From the NCBI GenBank assembly GCA_016932955.1, contig JAFGBV010000163.1, forward strand, positions 1 through 14,322: DNA of 14,322 bases, in the 5' to 3' direction. The notes beneath the pieces are model-generated. The model saw only the letters and a program-made list of their open reading frames with translations. It was not told the DNA's origin and searched no databases. Source of the stretch: Anaerolineales bacterium. GTDB taxonomy: Bacteria > Chloroflexota > Anaerolineae > Anaerolineales > UBA4823. Within the stretch, counting starts at the first letter, position 1. Each line of letters starts with the position of its first letter. The position numbers and the translations under genes were made by a program. Positions 1-7,222 of the stretch are shown one piece after another.

Positions 1-968
1 AGGAAGATGAATAGGGCTCCCAGCGTCAGCAAGGCAGCCCCGCCGAAAAGGCCGTACAAAATGTAATACTGTTTACGGCGTGAGCGGCGCTCTACCGCAG
101 GTGTTGCCTTATGAGACGCTGCCTCAGAGGGCGGCGGGCTGGCTGCCTGAGTGGTCATCAATTCCCAGTCTGCCGGCTCGGGTCCCTGCCCACTACCCGG
201 CGCACCAAGCGAACCCTCCTCCAGCCGCGGGCCGATCTCGATTGGCAGCACGGTGATATTGTCCGCTCCGCCCTGCTCCAGCGCATACTTCACCATCCGC
301 TCTGCCGCCTCGCGCGGGGTGCCGCCATTCAGCATGGCAGCGATCTCTTTGCGCGTAGTATAACGCAGCAGCCCATCCGTGCTGAGCAGCAGGCGGTCGC
401 CTGTTTGCAAGTCCATCTCGAACAGGTCCACCTGCGTGTCACGTTCTCCCCCCAGTGAGCGGGTCAGGCTGTTCTTGACTTTGGCATGCAGCGATTCTTC
501 CTCCGTCATGCTGCCGTCGCGGATCATCTCGCCTACCAGCGAGTGATCCCGCGTGATCTGGTGTACCACCCCATCTCTCAGCAAGTAAGCGCGGCTGTCG
601 CCCACGTTGGCGACGATCAGCTTGTCTCCCAGGATCACGGCTGCCACCATCGTGGTGGCCATGCGTCCCTCTCCCTGCTCCTCCGCGTATTGGTAGATAT
701 CATTGCCAGCCTTGCGCATTGCCTGGCGCAGACGCTCAGCAGGGGCTGTCTCGAGATGATGGTAGTATTCGTACAGCACTTTTTGAGTTGCATACTGGCT
801 GGCGCGTTCGCCTTGCGCTGCACCGCCCACGCCGTCTGCGACGATATACAGGCAGCCGCTCTGGATACGCTCCTCGTAGGATGGCGGTTCGAACTGGGCG
901 GTCCAGTCTTCGTTGTTGCGCCGTTTCCGGCCCGGATCGGTGATAGGTGCCGAGATGATTTGGAACAC
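1..968 (-). CDS. PP2C-family Ser/Thr protein phosphatase, C-terminal membrane anchor (3' end cut by window)
   Basis: Metal-dependent phosphatase that removes phosphate from Ser/Thr residues, usually opposing Hanks-type kinases. About 322 residues are visible with no stop before the window edge. PP2C motifs appear in order: NNED (residues 18-21), VADGVGG (43-49), MATTMV (103-108), NVGDSRAYL (121-129), TRDHSL (139-144), STDGL (196-200) and GGADNITV (233-240). The metal-binding aspartates of these motifs are present. A Pro/Ser/Ala-rich linker follows, then a basic patch (RRSRRK) and a hydrophobic segment at about 298-322, so the catalytic domain should be cytoplasmic on a tail anchor; more sequence may follow. 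The start is GTG at 968: an in-frame TGA lies directly upstream and GAGG lies 6 bases before it. It begins 12 bases after the VWA/FHA gene, so the two are probably co-transcribed and the phosphatase may act on ligands of the FHA domain. Family assignment is firm; substrate is unknown. Confidence 0.93.
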   Translation of the reverse strand, partial: MFQIISAPITDPGRKRRNNEDWTAQFEPPSYEERIQSGCLYIVADGVGGAAQGERASQYATQKVLYEYYHHLETAPAERLRQAMRKAGNDIYQYAEEQGEGRMATTMVAAVILGDKLIVANVGDSRAYLLRDGVVHQITRDHSLVGEMIRDGSMTEEESLHAKVKNSLTRSLGGERDTQVDLFEMDLQTGDRLLLSTDGLLRYTTRKEIAAMLNGGTPREAAERMVKYALEQGGADNITVLPIEIGPRLEEGSLGAPGSGQGPEPADWELMTTQAASPPPSEAASHKATPAVERRSRRKQYYILYGLFGGAALLTLGALFIF

Positions 969-980
969 TCAAGGCCTCAC

Positions 981-2909
981 TTAGAATGCTTCATAGCGCA
1001 GGATGGTTTCTCCAATGCGGATCAGGTCGCCATTTTGCAGCGTGTGCTGCTGCAACACAGGCTGATCGTTCACATAAGCGGGGTTTTCCGGCTTTACAGA
1101 AGCGATTACATGTTGGTTTCCATAACGGAAGATGACCGCATGTTGGCGCGAGGCGCTCAAACCCTTGATGGGGATATCATTCTCATCGCGTTTGCGCCCC
1201 AGGCGGATCTGCTCGCCAGCCAGCGACCAGACCTGGTTGGGTGTCAGCCCGTCCAGCTCTCGCAGTGAGGCGCTGGACAACCCGCTTGCCGCAGCCATAG
1301 GTCCAGCAGACGGCAACTCCGTGGGCATGCTGTCTGCTGTGCGCATTCTGCGCCGGCTGCGCAGCCCAACAGGGATCAGGATGGCTGCCACAGCCAGCAC
1401 AGCCAGGATTGCCAGCCATGCCACACCCGAGCTCTGCTGCATAGCAACGGTGAAGGAGACCGCCGCGTCGGCAGTGTAGCCATTGATGTCCACTGCCGTG
1501 ACCGAAAACCGGTGCGTGCCCGCTCCTGCGCCGGTGGGATCCCACTCGAATTCATACGGTGCACTGGTGACGGTCTTATAGGGCTTATCGTCGACGCTGA
1601 ACTCCACCCGATCGACCTGGCCCAGTGCAAAGACTGCCGCTGAAACCATGATCTTACCGCTGACTGTATCACCATCTAAAGGATTTGTTAACTGCACGGC
1701 GATAGGAGGCTGGACAACCAGGGTGATGGAGGTCTGCCCGCTGTTGCCAGAGGCATCGGTGGCGCTGACCGCGATGGTGTGCTCTCCCGCGCTGACGGAC
1801 GTAGTATCCCACAGGTATTCGAACGGTGCCACCGATTTGCTCGTCAATGGCTGCCCGTCCAGCGTGATGTCGATCTTCGCCAGGTCAGAGGGCGCTTCTA
1901 CCTTGGGCGCAATGTTAACCTGACCGCCGACGGTTTGTCCTTCCTGCAAGTCGGGCAGGCTGACTGTGACGCTGCCCGGGCGGGCGGTAAATGAGATGGC
2001 TTGTTCAGCATGGCTGCCCAGGTAATCCACTTTGACCACCAGGCTGTGCTCTTTTCCGTCAGCTTGTACTGCCGAGCGGAAGCTGAGCTTGTATTGGGCG
2101 CGCAACTGGTTGATTCCTTCACCAACCGGTACAAATGCTGCCTCCAACGCCTGTTGGTCGGGCGGGTCGATTCCCAGGAACTGCGCCTGCCCGTGGGTCA
2201 GCTCAGCCAGCGACTGCATATCAGCTTCCTTGGCGCCCGCCCAGGTGATCGGGTAAAAGATCACCTTCTGGCGCACGGCTTCATCGATTGCCTGCTCGAA
2301 GGTGTATTGGCTCAATTGTGAATCAGGCCCATCGGTGATCAGCACTACCGCCCGCCGTCCGCTCAAGTTGCGCAGCATGCCCACCGCCGTCACGATGGCA
2401 TCATTGACATTGGCATATTGCTCCGGCTTCAGGCTGCTGACTGCTGCTTTGATGGCGTCTTTATCGCTGGTCAATTCTTGCACCACTGCTGAGGGGTTGG
2501 AAATTTTCACCAGCCCAATTGAATCTTGAGGCGAGAGGCTGTCGATGAAGGTGTTCACCGTCTGGATGACCCGCTCAAGGTGGGTGGGGGTGCCGCCAAA
2601 GCCCATGTTGGTGCGTACGTCTACCACCAGCACCAGGCTGACTGGATTTTGGTTCAGTGTGCCCAGTTCGAAGGTTGTGACAGGCAGCCCGTCCTCGGTG
2701 AGCGCAAAGTTTTCCACCGCCAGCCCGCTCACCGGATAATCCTGACCGTCTGTGATAGAGACATATGTCTCGACCGCCGGAAAATTTGGGTCGCTGACCG
2801 AGTCGATCGTCAGGTTCAAGGTTGGCTGCGCCAGGGTAGGGGTGCTGCCCAGCAGTAAGCTGGCTAGCAAGAGGATAGAAGTCAGAAAAGATAACTTACG
2901 ATGGTTCAT
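981..2909 (-). CDS. Membrane-anchored VWA protein with two Ig-like domains and a cytoplasmic FHA domain
   Basis: A 642-residue protein with a receptor-like layout. There is a signal peptide (hydrophobic stretch about 8-21, plausible cleavage after Ala27), a short beta-rich N-terminal domain, a von Willebrand factor A domain (about 90-265), two related bacterial Ig-like domains (about 312-400 and 402-490; APFEYLWD in one matches APYEFEWD in the other), a membrane segment (about 496-516) with a basic stop-transfer RSRRRMR, and an FHA domain (about 563-642). The FHA core is visible: LGRK (570-573), SASRQHAV (585-592) and VND (613-615). FHA domains bind phosphothreonine, so the inside end probably reads kinase signalling while the VWA end faces outward. 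The MIDAS metal site is degenerate: DVRTN at 97-101 instead of DxSxS. The ATG has GGGAGG five bases upstream. It lies between the HTH gene (24-base gap) and the PP2C gene (12-base gap). Ligand and partner are unknown. Confidence 0.92.
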   Translation of the reverse strand: MNHRKLSFLTSILLLASLLLGSTPTLAQPTLNLTIDSVSDPNFPAVETYVSITDGQDYPVSGLAVENFALTEDGLPVTTFELGTLNQNPVSLVLVVDVRTNMGFGGTPTHLERVIQTVNTFIDSLSPQDSIGLVKISNPSAVVQELTSDKDAIKAAVSSLKPEQYANVNDAIVTAVGMLRNLSGRRAVVLITDGPDSQLSQYTFEQAIDEAVRQKVIFYPITWAGAKEADMQSLAELTHGQAQFLGIDPPDQQALEAAFVPVGEGINQLRAQYKLSFRSAVQADGKEHSLVVKVDYLGSHAEQAISFTARPGSVTVSLPDLQEGQTVGGQVNIAPKVEAPSDLAKIDITLDGQPLTSKSVAPFEYLWDTTSVSAGEHTIAVSATDASGNSGQTSITLVVQPPIAVQLTNPLDGDTVSGKIMVSAAVFALGQVDRVEFSVDDKPYKTVTSAPYEFEWDPTGAGAGTHRFSVTAVDINGYTADAAVSFTVAMQQSSGVAWLAILAVLAVAAILIPVGLRSRRRMRTADSMPTELPSAGPMAAASGLSSASLRELDGLTPNQVWSLAGEQIRLGRKRDENDIPIKGLSASRQHAVIFRYGNQHVIASVKPENPAYVNDQPVLQQHTLQNGDLIRIGETILRYEAF

Positions 2910-2933
2910 AAAAACCTCCCAAGCTCCGAATCG

Positions 2934-3182
2934 TTATACTTGGTCTCTCATGTTTTCGCGCAACCAGCTTTCGATCTGGCTGCGCTTGAAGCGCCACCTG
3001 CGGCCCACTTTCACTACTGGCAATTCACCCCGGCGGGCCATACCGCGCACGGTTCCGGGCTGCAAGCGCAGATAGCGGGCCACTTCTTCAACCGTCAGCA
3101 GTGGCTCGGTGTTAACGCCAAACCTTGCAATGGCAGCCTTACTGGCGCTGTCTGCCGAAGATTTGTTTGAATTACTGTTCAT
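2934..3182 (-). CDS. Excisionase/MerR-type helix-turn-helix DNA-binding protein
   Basis: An 82-residue protein with a Ser/Asn-rich, probably flexible N-terminus (1-26) followed by one winged helix-turn-helix of the excisionase/MerR-like group (HTH_17 type, about 28-76). The pattern LLTVEEVARYL, PGTVRGMARRGELP, VGRRWRF, IESWL is typical of this family. I chose ATG 3182 because GGGAG lies five bases upstream; an in-frame GTG at 3221 would add 13 residues but has no spaced ribosome-binding site. It is the first gene of the unit with the VWA/FHA and PP2C genes. No integrase, transposase or attachment site lies beside it, so a mobile-element role is not supported. It could be a local regulator of the two downstream genes, which is inference. 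Single-domain proteins of this family are common in Chloroflexota and Actinobacteria, and their DNA targets are rarely known. Confidence 0.85.
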   Translation of the reverse strand: MNSNSNKSSADSASKAAIARFGVNTEPLLTVEEVARYLRLQPGTVRGMARRGELPVVKVGRRWRFKRSQIESWLRENMRDQV

Positions 3183-3446
3183 GTGATCTCCCACGTAACT
3201 CGAACTGGTTGAGAAATCCACCTTTTATCATAAAATATAGCTGCTTACAGAAAATAAAAGGGCACAGCTCTGAGAGAAACTGTGCCCCAAACTCGTTGAT
3301 TGCCGGGAATATGCCACCCCCTGCCTCTTACTGCAATGTGCATATATGTTCTCGAATGTTTATTGCTGTTGCTTAATGTTGATTGAAGAGCTCGGGCTTA
3401 TTTTACCTCATTTTCTTTGATTAAGCGATTATGAAAGTGCAAGGTT
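3183..3446. other. Intergenic region between the permease gene and the HTH gene
   Basis: This 264-base gap separates two same-direction units. The part nearest the permease gene (3289-3446) shows no credible ORF or RNA gene and is read here as an untranslated 3' region. The middle holds the terminator listed separately. The last 67 bases before the HTH start are AT-rich and should contain that unit's promoter. On the minus strand, TATGAT (3232-3227) and TATATT (3239-3234) are possible -10 elements, but neither has a convincing -35 at 17 bases, so no promoter is called. Confidence 0.5.
3251..3287 (-). terminator. Rho-independent terminator downstream of the permease gene
   Basis: On the minus strand GGGCACAG (3287-3280) pairs perfectly with CTGTGCCC (3267-3260). 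Three further base pairs (CTC/GAG) can form inside the loop. The stem runs directly into TTTTATTTT (3259-3251). On the plus strand there is no T-run after the hairpin, so it works in the minus direction. It lies about 160 bases beyond the permease stop codon and just ahead of the HTH gene. It therefore likely ends the long transcript from the metabolic cluster and insulates the signalling unit. Confidence 0.85.
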
Positions 3447-4733
3447 TTACTCGAAGATTGGATATAACAAGGCAAACAAAAGGCTGGCTACGGTGCAGGT
3501 CGCTAGCATCACTGGCAGACCGCGCTTGTTCCACAGCTTTGAGGTGATCGGGGTACGCGTGCGCTCCGAAAGCGATGCCACCACGATATTCGCCGTCGAG
3601 CCAATGATCGTACCGTTGCCGCCAAAACCCGCGCCGAATACCAGTGCCCACCATAAAGGCTGTATGTTCATCCCACTTGCACCCAATCCCTCCAGCACCG
3701 GGATCAGGGCGATCGTGATGGGTACATTATCTACAAAAGCCGACAATCCTGCCACCACCCAGATGATGATGATTCCCAGCAGAACCGGCGGGATCTGCTC
3801 CATACTTTGTAATCCATTGACCATCAGGTCCAACACTCCTGCGGCTTCCAACCCGCCCACCATAACGAAGAGCGCCCCGAAAAACACTAATACACTCCAG
3901 TCGATGCGCTGCAGTGTCTCCTGGATGTTGGGTCGTGTCCAGACCAGCGCAACCGCGGCTGCACCCATGGCTACAAAGGCCGGGCTGATTCCTAGCCATT
4001 CCTCCAGGAAAAAAGTGAAAATCGCCAGCCCAAGTACAATCAATACCCGGCGCGCCGTTTTCCAATCATCCAGTGTCTGGCGTGGATTGAGCTTCATTAC
4101 CGCCTCAACGTGGGGTGGCTTGACTGACAATTCACGGCGGAAGAGGAAACGCAATAGCACTAAAGCGACCAGCCATGCAACCACCACCACCGGTAAGGAG
4201 TGGGTCAAGAAGTCCGTAAAAGTGAGCCCGGCAGCCGACCCGATCAATACATTGGGCGGGTCGCCCACCAGCGTTGCCACGCCACCCGTATCCGAGAGCA
4301 ACGCTTCAGCCATCAGATAGGGAACAGGACTAATGCCCAAGATTTCGCAGATCAGGATCGTGACCGGAGCAATTAATACCACTGTGGTGACATTGTCAAG
4401 GAACATCGAAAATATCGTTGTAACTGTGCCCATTAAGATCAGCAGCCGCAGCGGTTTACCACGCGAGAATCGCCCAGCCCACACCGCTAGGAATTGGAAA
4501 AAGCCTGTCGGCTCCAGCAAAGCTACCAGGATCATCATGCCCATCAATAAGCCGATCGTGTTGAAGTCAATCGCCGCGATAGCCTGTTCTTCGCTGAAAA
4601 ATCCCAGCCCAATGCCCAGGCCGACCATCAATGCCGCCCCTGCCATGCTGGTGATGGTGCGATTTAGTTTCTCAGATAATATCAGCCCCAAACAGGCCAA
4701 AAAGATAAATGATGCAGTGATGCCGGCGATCAT
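3447..4733 (-). CDS. ArsB/NhaD-type ion permease (SLC13-related ion transporter superfamily)
   Basis: A 428-residue polytopic inner-membrane protein with about ten to twelve hydrophobic segments arranged as two related halves. Each half carries the family's signature pair: FLDNVTT (111-117) with GVATLVGDPPN (151-161), and FVDNVPI (333-339) with GFGGNGTIIGSTAN (369-382). These DNV and substrate-site loops are characteristic of the ArsB/NhaD group, whose members move Na+ against H+, arsenite or organic anions. The sequence alone does not decide between these. Length matches the family. The ATG overlaps the stop of the CBS-domain gene as ATGA and has no strong ribosome-binding site of its own, so translational coupling is likely. 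The strong terminator beyond it makes it the last gene of the run that begins in the metabolic cluster. It could export the pathway product or serve general ion balance; both are inference. No arsenic-resistance genes are nearby. Confidence 0.88.
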   Translation of the reverse strand: MIAGITASFIFLACLGLILSEKLNRTITSMAGAALMVGLGIGLGFFSEEQAIAAIDFNTIGLLMGMMILVALLEPTGFFQFLAVWAGRFSRGKPLRLLILMGTVTTIFSMFLDNVTTVVLIAPVTILICEILGISPVPYLMAEALLSDTGGVATLVGDPPNVLIGSAAGLTFTDFLTHSLPVVVVAWLVALVLLRFLFRRELSVKPPHVEAVMKLNPRQTLDDWKTARRVLIVLGLAIFTFFLEEWLGISPAFVAMGAAAVALVWTRPNIQETLQRIDWSVLVFFGALFVMVGGLEAAGVLDLMVNGLQSMEQIPPVLLGIIIIWVVAGLSAFVDNVPITIALIPVLEGLGASGMNIQPLWWALVFGAGFGGNGTIIGSTANIVVASLSERTRTPITSKLWNKRGLPVMLATCTVASLLFALLYPIFE

Positions 4734-5200
4734 GTGTGTTCATTTCCGATGGTTTGCCAGGTTGACAGAATTGCTGTTCCGATGTCGACGCGGGAAGCGA
4801 TGCCTACCAGCATCCCCTCCTCCGAGACGACCGGCAGATCATGCAGGCGGTGTTTTAGCATCAGGGCATATGCCATCAACAGTCCGCTGTTTTCCAATAC
4901 CGATGTTGCAGGTTGCATGAGAATGGTCACCGGACGGTTTAGCTGTTCTGCAGTAGGGCGGGTGGTCTCGACCGCGCCAAAGTCATGAACAAAGTCCAGC
5001 TCAGGTAGTAGCTCGAAGAAATCTGGCATCTCCAGGGTCAAAAGATTGCGCAAGCCCACCACCCCGACCAGTTTACCTGCCTCGTTGATCACGGGTAGCA
5101 AGCCAATGTGATGCTCAACGACTTGAGCAGCAGCTTCACGGATGGTTGCTCTGCTTGAAACAGAGAAGACGTTCCGTTTCATACACTCATGAACACGCAT
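4730..5200 (-). CDS. Two-CBS-domain protein
   Basis: A 156-residue soluble protein made of a CBS pair (Bateman module): CBS1 about 1-58 and CBS2 about 90-147. Visible signatures are HECMKRNVFSV, REAAAQV, IGLLPVI and GVVGLRNLL in the first, and MQPATSV, DLPVVSEEG and LVGIASRVDI in the second. Such modules usually bind adenine nucleotides and switch the activity of a partner enzyme or transporter. I chose ATG 5200, which has GGAGG four bases upstream. An in-frame GTG at 5248 would extend into the preceding gene and lacks similar support. It starts 13 bases after the UPF0316 gene and overlaps the permease gene by 4 bases. The overlap suggests it may gate the permease in response to energy charge or a nucleotide signal, which is inference. 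No catalytic domain is attached. Confidence 0.87.
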   Translation of the reverse strand: MRVHECMKRNVFSVSSRATIREAAAQVVEHHIGLLPVINEAGKLVGVVGLRNLLTLEMPDFFELLPELDFVHDFGAVETTRPTAEQLNRPVTILMQPATSVLENSGLLMAYALMLKHRLHDLPVVSEEGMLVGIASRVDIGTAILSTWQTIGNEHT

Positions 5201-5213
5201 ATGCCCTCCAACT

Positions 5214-5783
5214 CTATTTAGATTTTCGGCCGAACAAGCCCCGGTCACTCAGGCGTGGTGCTTGCGGAAAAATGCCTTCCTGGGTGGAGCGCAGATCCTC
5301 GATGGACAGGAAGGCGTGCGGATGGGTTTGGTGAATGACAGCCAGCACTTCTGCCAGGTTGCGGCGCTTAACGATAGTATATACCAAATTTACTGTCCCG
5401 CTTGCCCCCTGACCTTCTACAGTCGTTACGCCATAACCAACACCGCGCAAGTTGGCGACCAGTTCGGTCGCGTGATTCTGGACAAAGGCGCGCACGATCA
5501 GCGTGCCCAACGCTAGGCGGTCTTCGATGTACATGCCCACGAAATTTCCGGCCGCAAATCCGGTAGCATAGGCCAGGTAAGCGGCGATATTGTTGGCGCT
5601 ATGTACGATTTGTGAGACCATCGCAATCCAGATGAAGACCTCAATGAAGCCAAGCACTGGAGCCAGGTGTTTCTTGCCCCGGGATATATAGATAATCCGC
5701 ATTGTTCCCAGCGTCACATCCAATACCCGTGCCCCAAACACGAGTATTGGCAAAATCACCCACGAATAGAGTTCTGTTGACAT
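5214..5783 (-). CDS. UPF0316 membrane protein (DUF5698 plus DUF2179)
   Basis: A 189-residue protein matching the UPF0316 layout. Three N-terminal membrane segments (about 7-25, 40-60 and 65-85) include the family stretch RVLDVTLGTMRIIYISRG (19-36). A soluble C-terminal DUF2179 domain follows (about 100-168), with TVNLVYTIVKRRNL and FLSIEDLRS. The length is normal for the family. The molecular function is unknown; the small C-terminal domain is thought to be a ligand-sensing or regulatory unit in several membrane proteins. The ATG has AGAGG seven bases upstream. It begins 16 bases after the asparagine-synthetase-like gene and ends 13 bases before the CBS gene, which places it inside the operon. 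With the CBS protein and permease it may form a membrane regulatory or transport group, but that rests only on position. Confidence 0.88.
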   Translation of the reverse strand: MSTELYSWVILPILVFGARVLDVTLGTMRIIYISRGKKHLAPVLGFIEVFIWIAMVSQIVHSANNIAAYLAYATGFAAGNFVGMYIEDRLALGTLIVRAFVQNHATELVANLRGVGYGVTTVEGQGASGTVNLVYTIVKRRNLAEVLAVIHQTHPHAFLSIEDLRSTQEGIFPQAPRLSDRGLFGRKSK

Positions 5784-5799
5784 TTATTGCCTCTTGTGG

Positions 5800-7146
5800 T
5801 CAAGCATCTGTGGGAGCCCCTTTAGTGCGTCCCATCCAGGATAGGTCTTCCATTACTCCAAAATGCTCGCAAAAGATCTGAAAATACAGCATTTCCTCTT
5901 TACTGTTTAGTGTCCAATCATTATCCAGCTGCCGGTTGTTGCAAAAATCCCTGTCACTTACGTGCTCATCCGCATAGATTGCAATGAGGTCACTTACCCC
6001 GGCCCCTTCCCAGAATTTGGCTTTGGGTCTATAAATGATGGAGTCAGGCAGCAATCCTTCCAATGCTTTGCGCAGTACCCATTTTTCAATACCCTTGTGT
6101 AATTTATATTCGATGGGAATTTGTAAAGCGTAAGCAACAACATTTGGATCCAGGAATCCCAGTCTCGCTTCGGTACCATGCGCAGTTGCACAGCGGTCAA
6201 CCCGTTGTAGCGCAGTATTATGCAGACGGCCAGTAATATCCACTAATTCATCGTCTAACGTGTCAGGATTTAACGATTTCAGGTACGAATAACCGGCAAA
6301 CAACTCGTCGCTGCCTTCCCCTGAAAGTACAATTTGAGCATAGTCTGAAGCCTTTTTTGCTACCATGTAGTTCATCATACTTGAGCGGACGAGTAGTGCA
6401 TCAAACGATTCGAGATGATAAATCACTTCCGGAAGGATCGTTAACAGATCCTCAAAGGTTGCCACAACTTCATGATGATTTGTTTGCAGTTTGGATGCGA
6501 CCAGGCGAGAATATTCTAGATCCGGGCTTTTCGAGAGCCCTGCGGTGAAAGTATGAAGTTGCATGGCATAAGGACGAGCCAGTGCAACTATTGCACTTGA
6601 GTCAAGCCCACCAGAAAGCCAGGCCGCTACCTCTCCATCGCCAGTCTGGCTCGCAACGGCTTGTTCGAGCTTTTTGTGCAGTTCACCAGCCACGACTTCT
6701 GGTGGTTCATCGATCGGCGACTGTTTTTTCAATTTATAGTAGATCTCCTGCTGATATTCTCTGAGTAGATGCCCGGGGAGTAATTCATTTATGTCACTTG
6801 TGGCTACCAATAATCCCTTTACTTCTGATGCAAAGCATAATATCCCGTTGTCAGTCCGTCCGTAATATAGCGGGGCAATGCCCATATGATCTCTTTTAAG
6901 TTCGATACCTCCTTTGTAAATCTTTACTTGTGTGGCAGGACTTATACCACGGTCATCAGCAGCAATTTTTTGCTCCTGCAGCAATTTCCCAGTAGAGACT
7001 TGTGATTTTGGATATGTCACCCCGATGGTGACGTTCGCCTGGTCCACGATATAACGTCCGGCAGAGCCGCGGTGAGCCATCTTTTCCAGCATTTTCTTGA
7101 CTAATTCCGATTTTCCTGATTTAACAATACCTGCAATAGCAGTCAT
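5800..7146 (-). CDS. Asparagine-synthetase-like amide ligase lacking the glutaminase cysteine
   Basis: AsnB-family enzyme expected to adenylate a carboxylate and form an amide. The synthetase half is well preserved and resembles the E. coli AsnB/human ASNS branch: PPi loop SGGLDSS (178-184), LESFDALLVRSS (245-256), SGEGSDELFAGY (275-286, keeping the glutamate that beta-lactam synthetases replace with tyrosine), EARLGFLD (326-333) and RPKAKFWEGAG (373-383). The N-terminal half is degenerate. It begins MTAIAGI rather than MCGIAGI, so the Cys2 nucleophile is absent. The usual NGEIYN region is also missing, giving 448 residues against roughly 550. It cannot use glutamine by the normal route and probably uses free ammonia or another amine. 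The ATG has GGAGG seven bases upstream. The 76-base gap before it is the largest from the B12 gene to the permease gene. Base composition is AT-richer than most neighbours. The true substrates are unknown. Confidence 0.88.
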   Translation of the reverse strand: MTAIAGIVKSGKSELVKKMLEKMAHRGSAGRYIVDQANVTIGVTYPKSQVSTGKLLQEQKIAADDRGISPATQVKIYKGGIELKRDHMGIAPLYYGRTDNGILCFASEVKGLLVATSDINELLPGHLLREYQQEIYYKLKKQSPIDEPPEVVAGELHKKLEQAVASQTGDGEVAAWLSGGLDSSAIVALARPYAMQLHTFTAGLSKSPDLEYSRLVASKLQTNHHEVVATFEDLLTILPEVIYHLESFDALLVRSSMMNYMVAKKASDYAQIVLSGEGSDELFAGYSYLKSLNPDTLDDELVDITGRLHNTALQRVDRCATAHGTEARLGFLDPNVVAYALQIPIEYKLHKGIEKWVLRKALEGLLPDSIIYRPKAKFWEGAGVSDLIAIYADEHVSDRDFCNNRQLDNDWTLNSKEEMLYFQIFCEHFGVMEDLSWMGRTKGAPTDA

Positions 7147-7222
7147 TTCTTAGCCTCCAAGATATGTTTATTTTAGTGATTTAGCAACATGTCAGACGTC
7201 TAATCAATCTGAATTTAATTTG

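Noticed and set aside
486..1268. 260-codon open frame on the plus strand
   Set aside because: It is antisense to the PP2C and VWA/FHA genes, whose conserved motifs are clear on the minus strand, and it shows no domain of its own.
2934..3182. Prophage excisionase
   Set aside because: No integrase, attachment-site repeat or phage gene was seen in the window.
3493..4320. 275-codon open frame on the plus strand
   Set aside because: It mirrors the permease gene, is rich in Thr/Ser/Pro as expected from the reverse of hydrophobic codons, and has no recognisable motif.
3447..4733. Arsenite efflux pump gene arsB
   Set aside because: The fold fits, but there is no arsR, arsC or arsA nearby and the substrate cannot be read from sequence.
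5800..7146. Beta-lactam or carbapenam synthetase
   Set aside because: The loop reads GEGSDE with the asparagine-synthetase glutamate rather than the tyrosine of beta-lactam synthetases, so beta-lactam formation is not supported.
7194..7201. Palindrome AGACGTCT in the gap before the AsnB-like gene
   Set aside because: Eight bases is short, no second copy was seen in the window, and no regulator gene points to it as an operator.
7147..7222. Possible internal promoter (TTGCTA, 17 bases, TATCTT on the minus strand) before the AsnB-like gene
   Set aside because: Each box matches the consensus at only four of six positions and the transcript would begin inside the ribosome-binding site; too weak to call.
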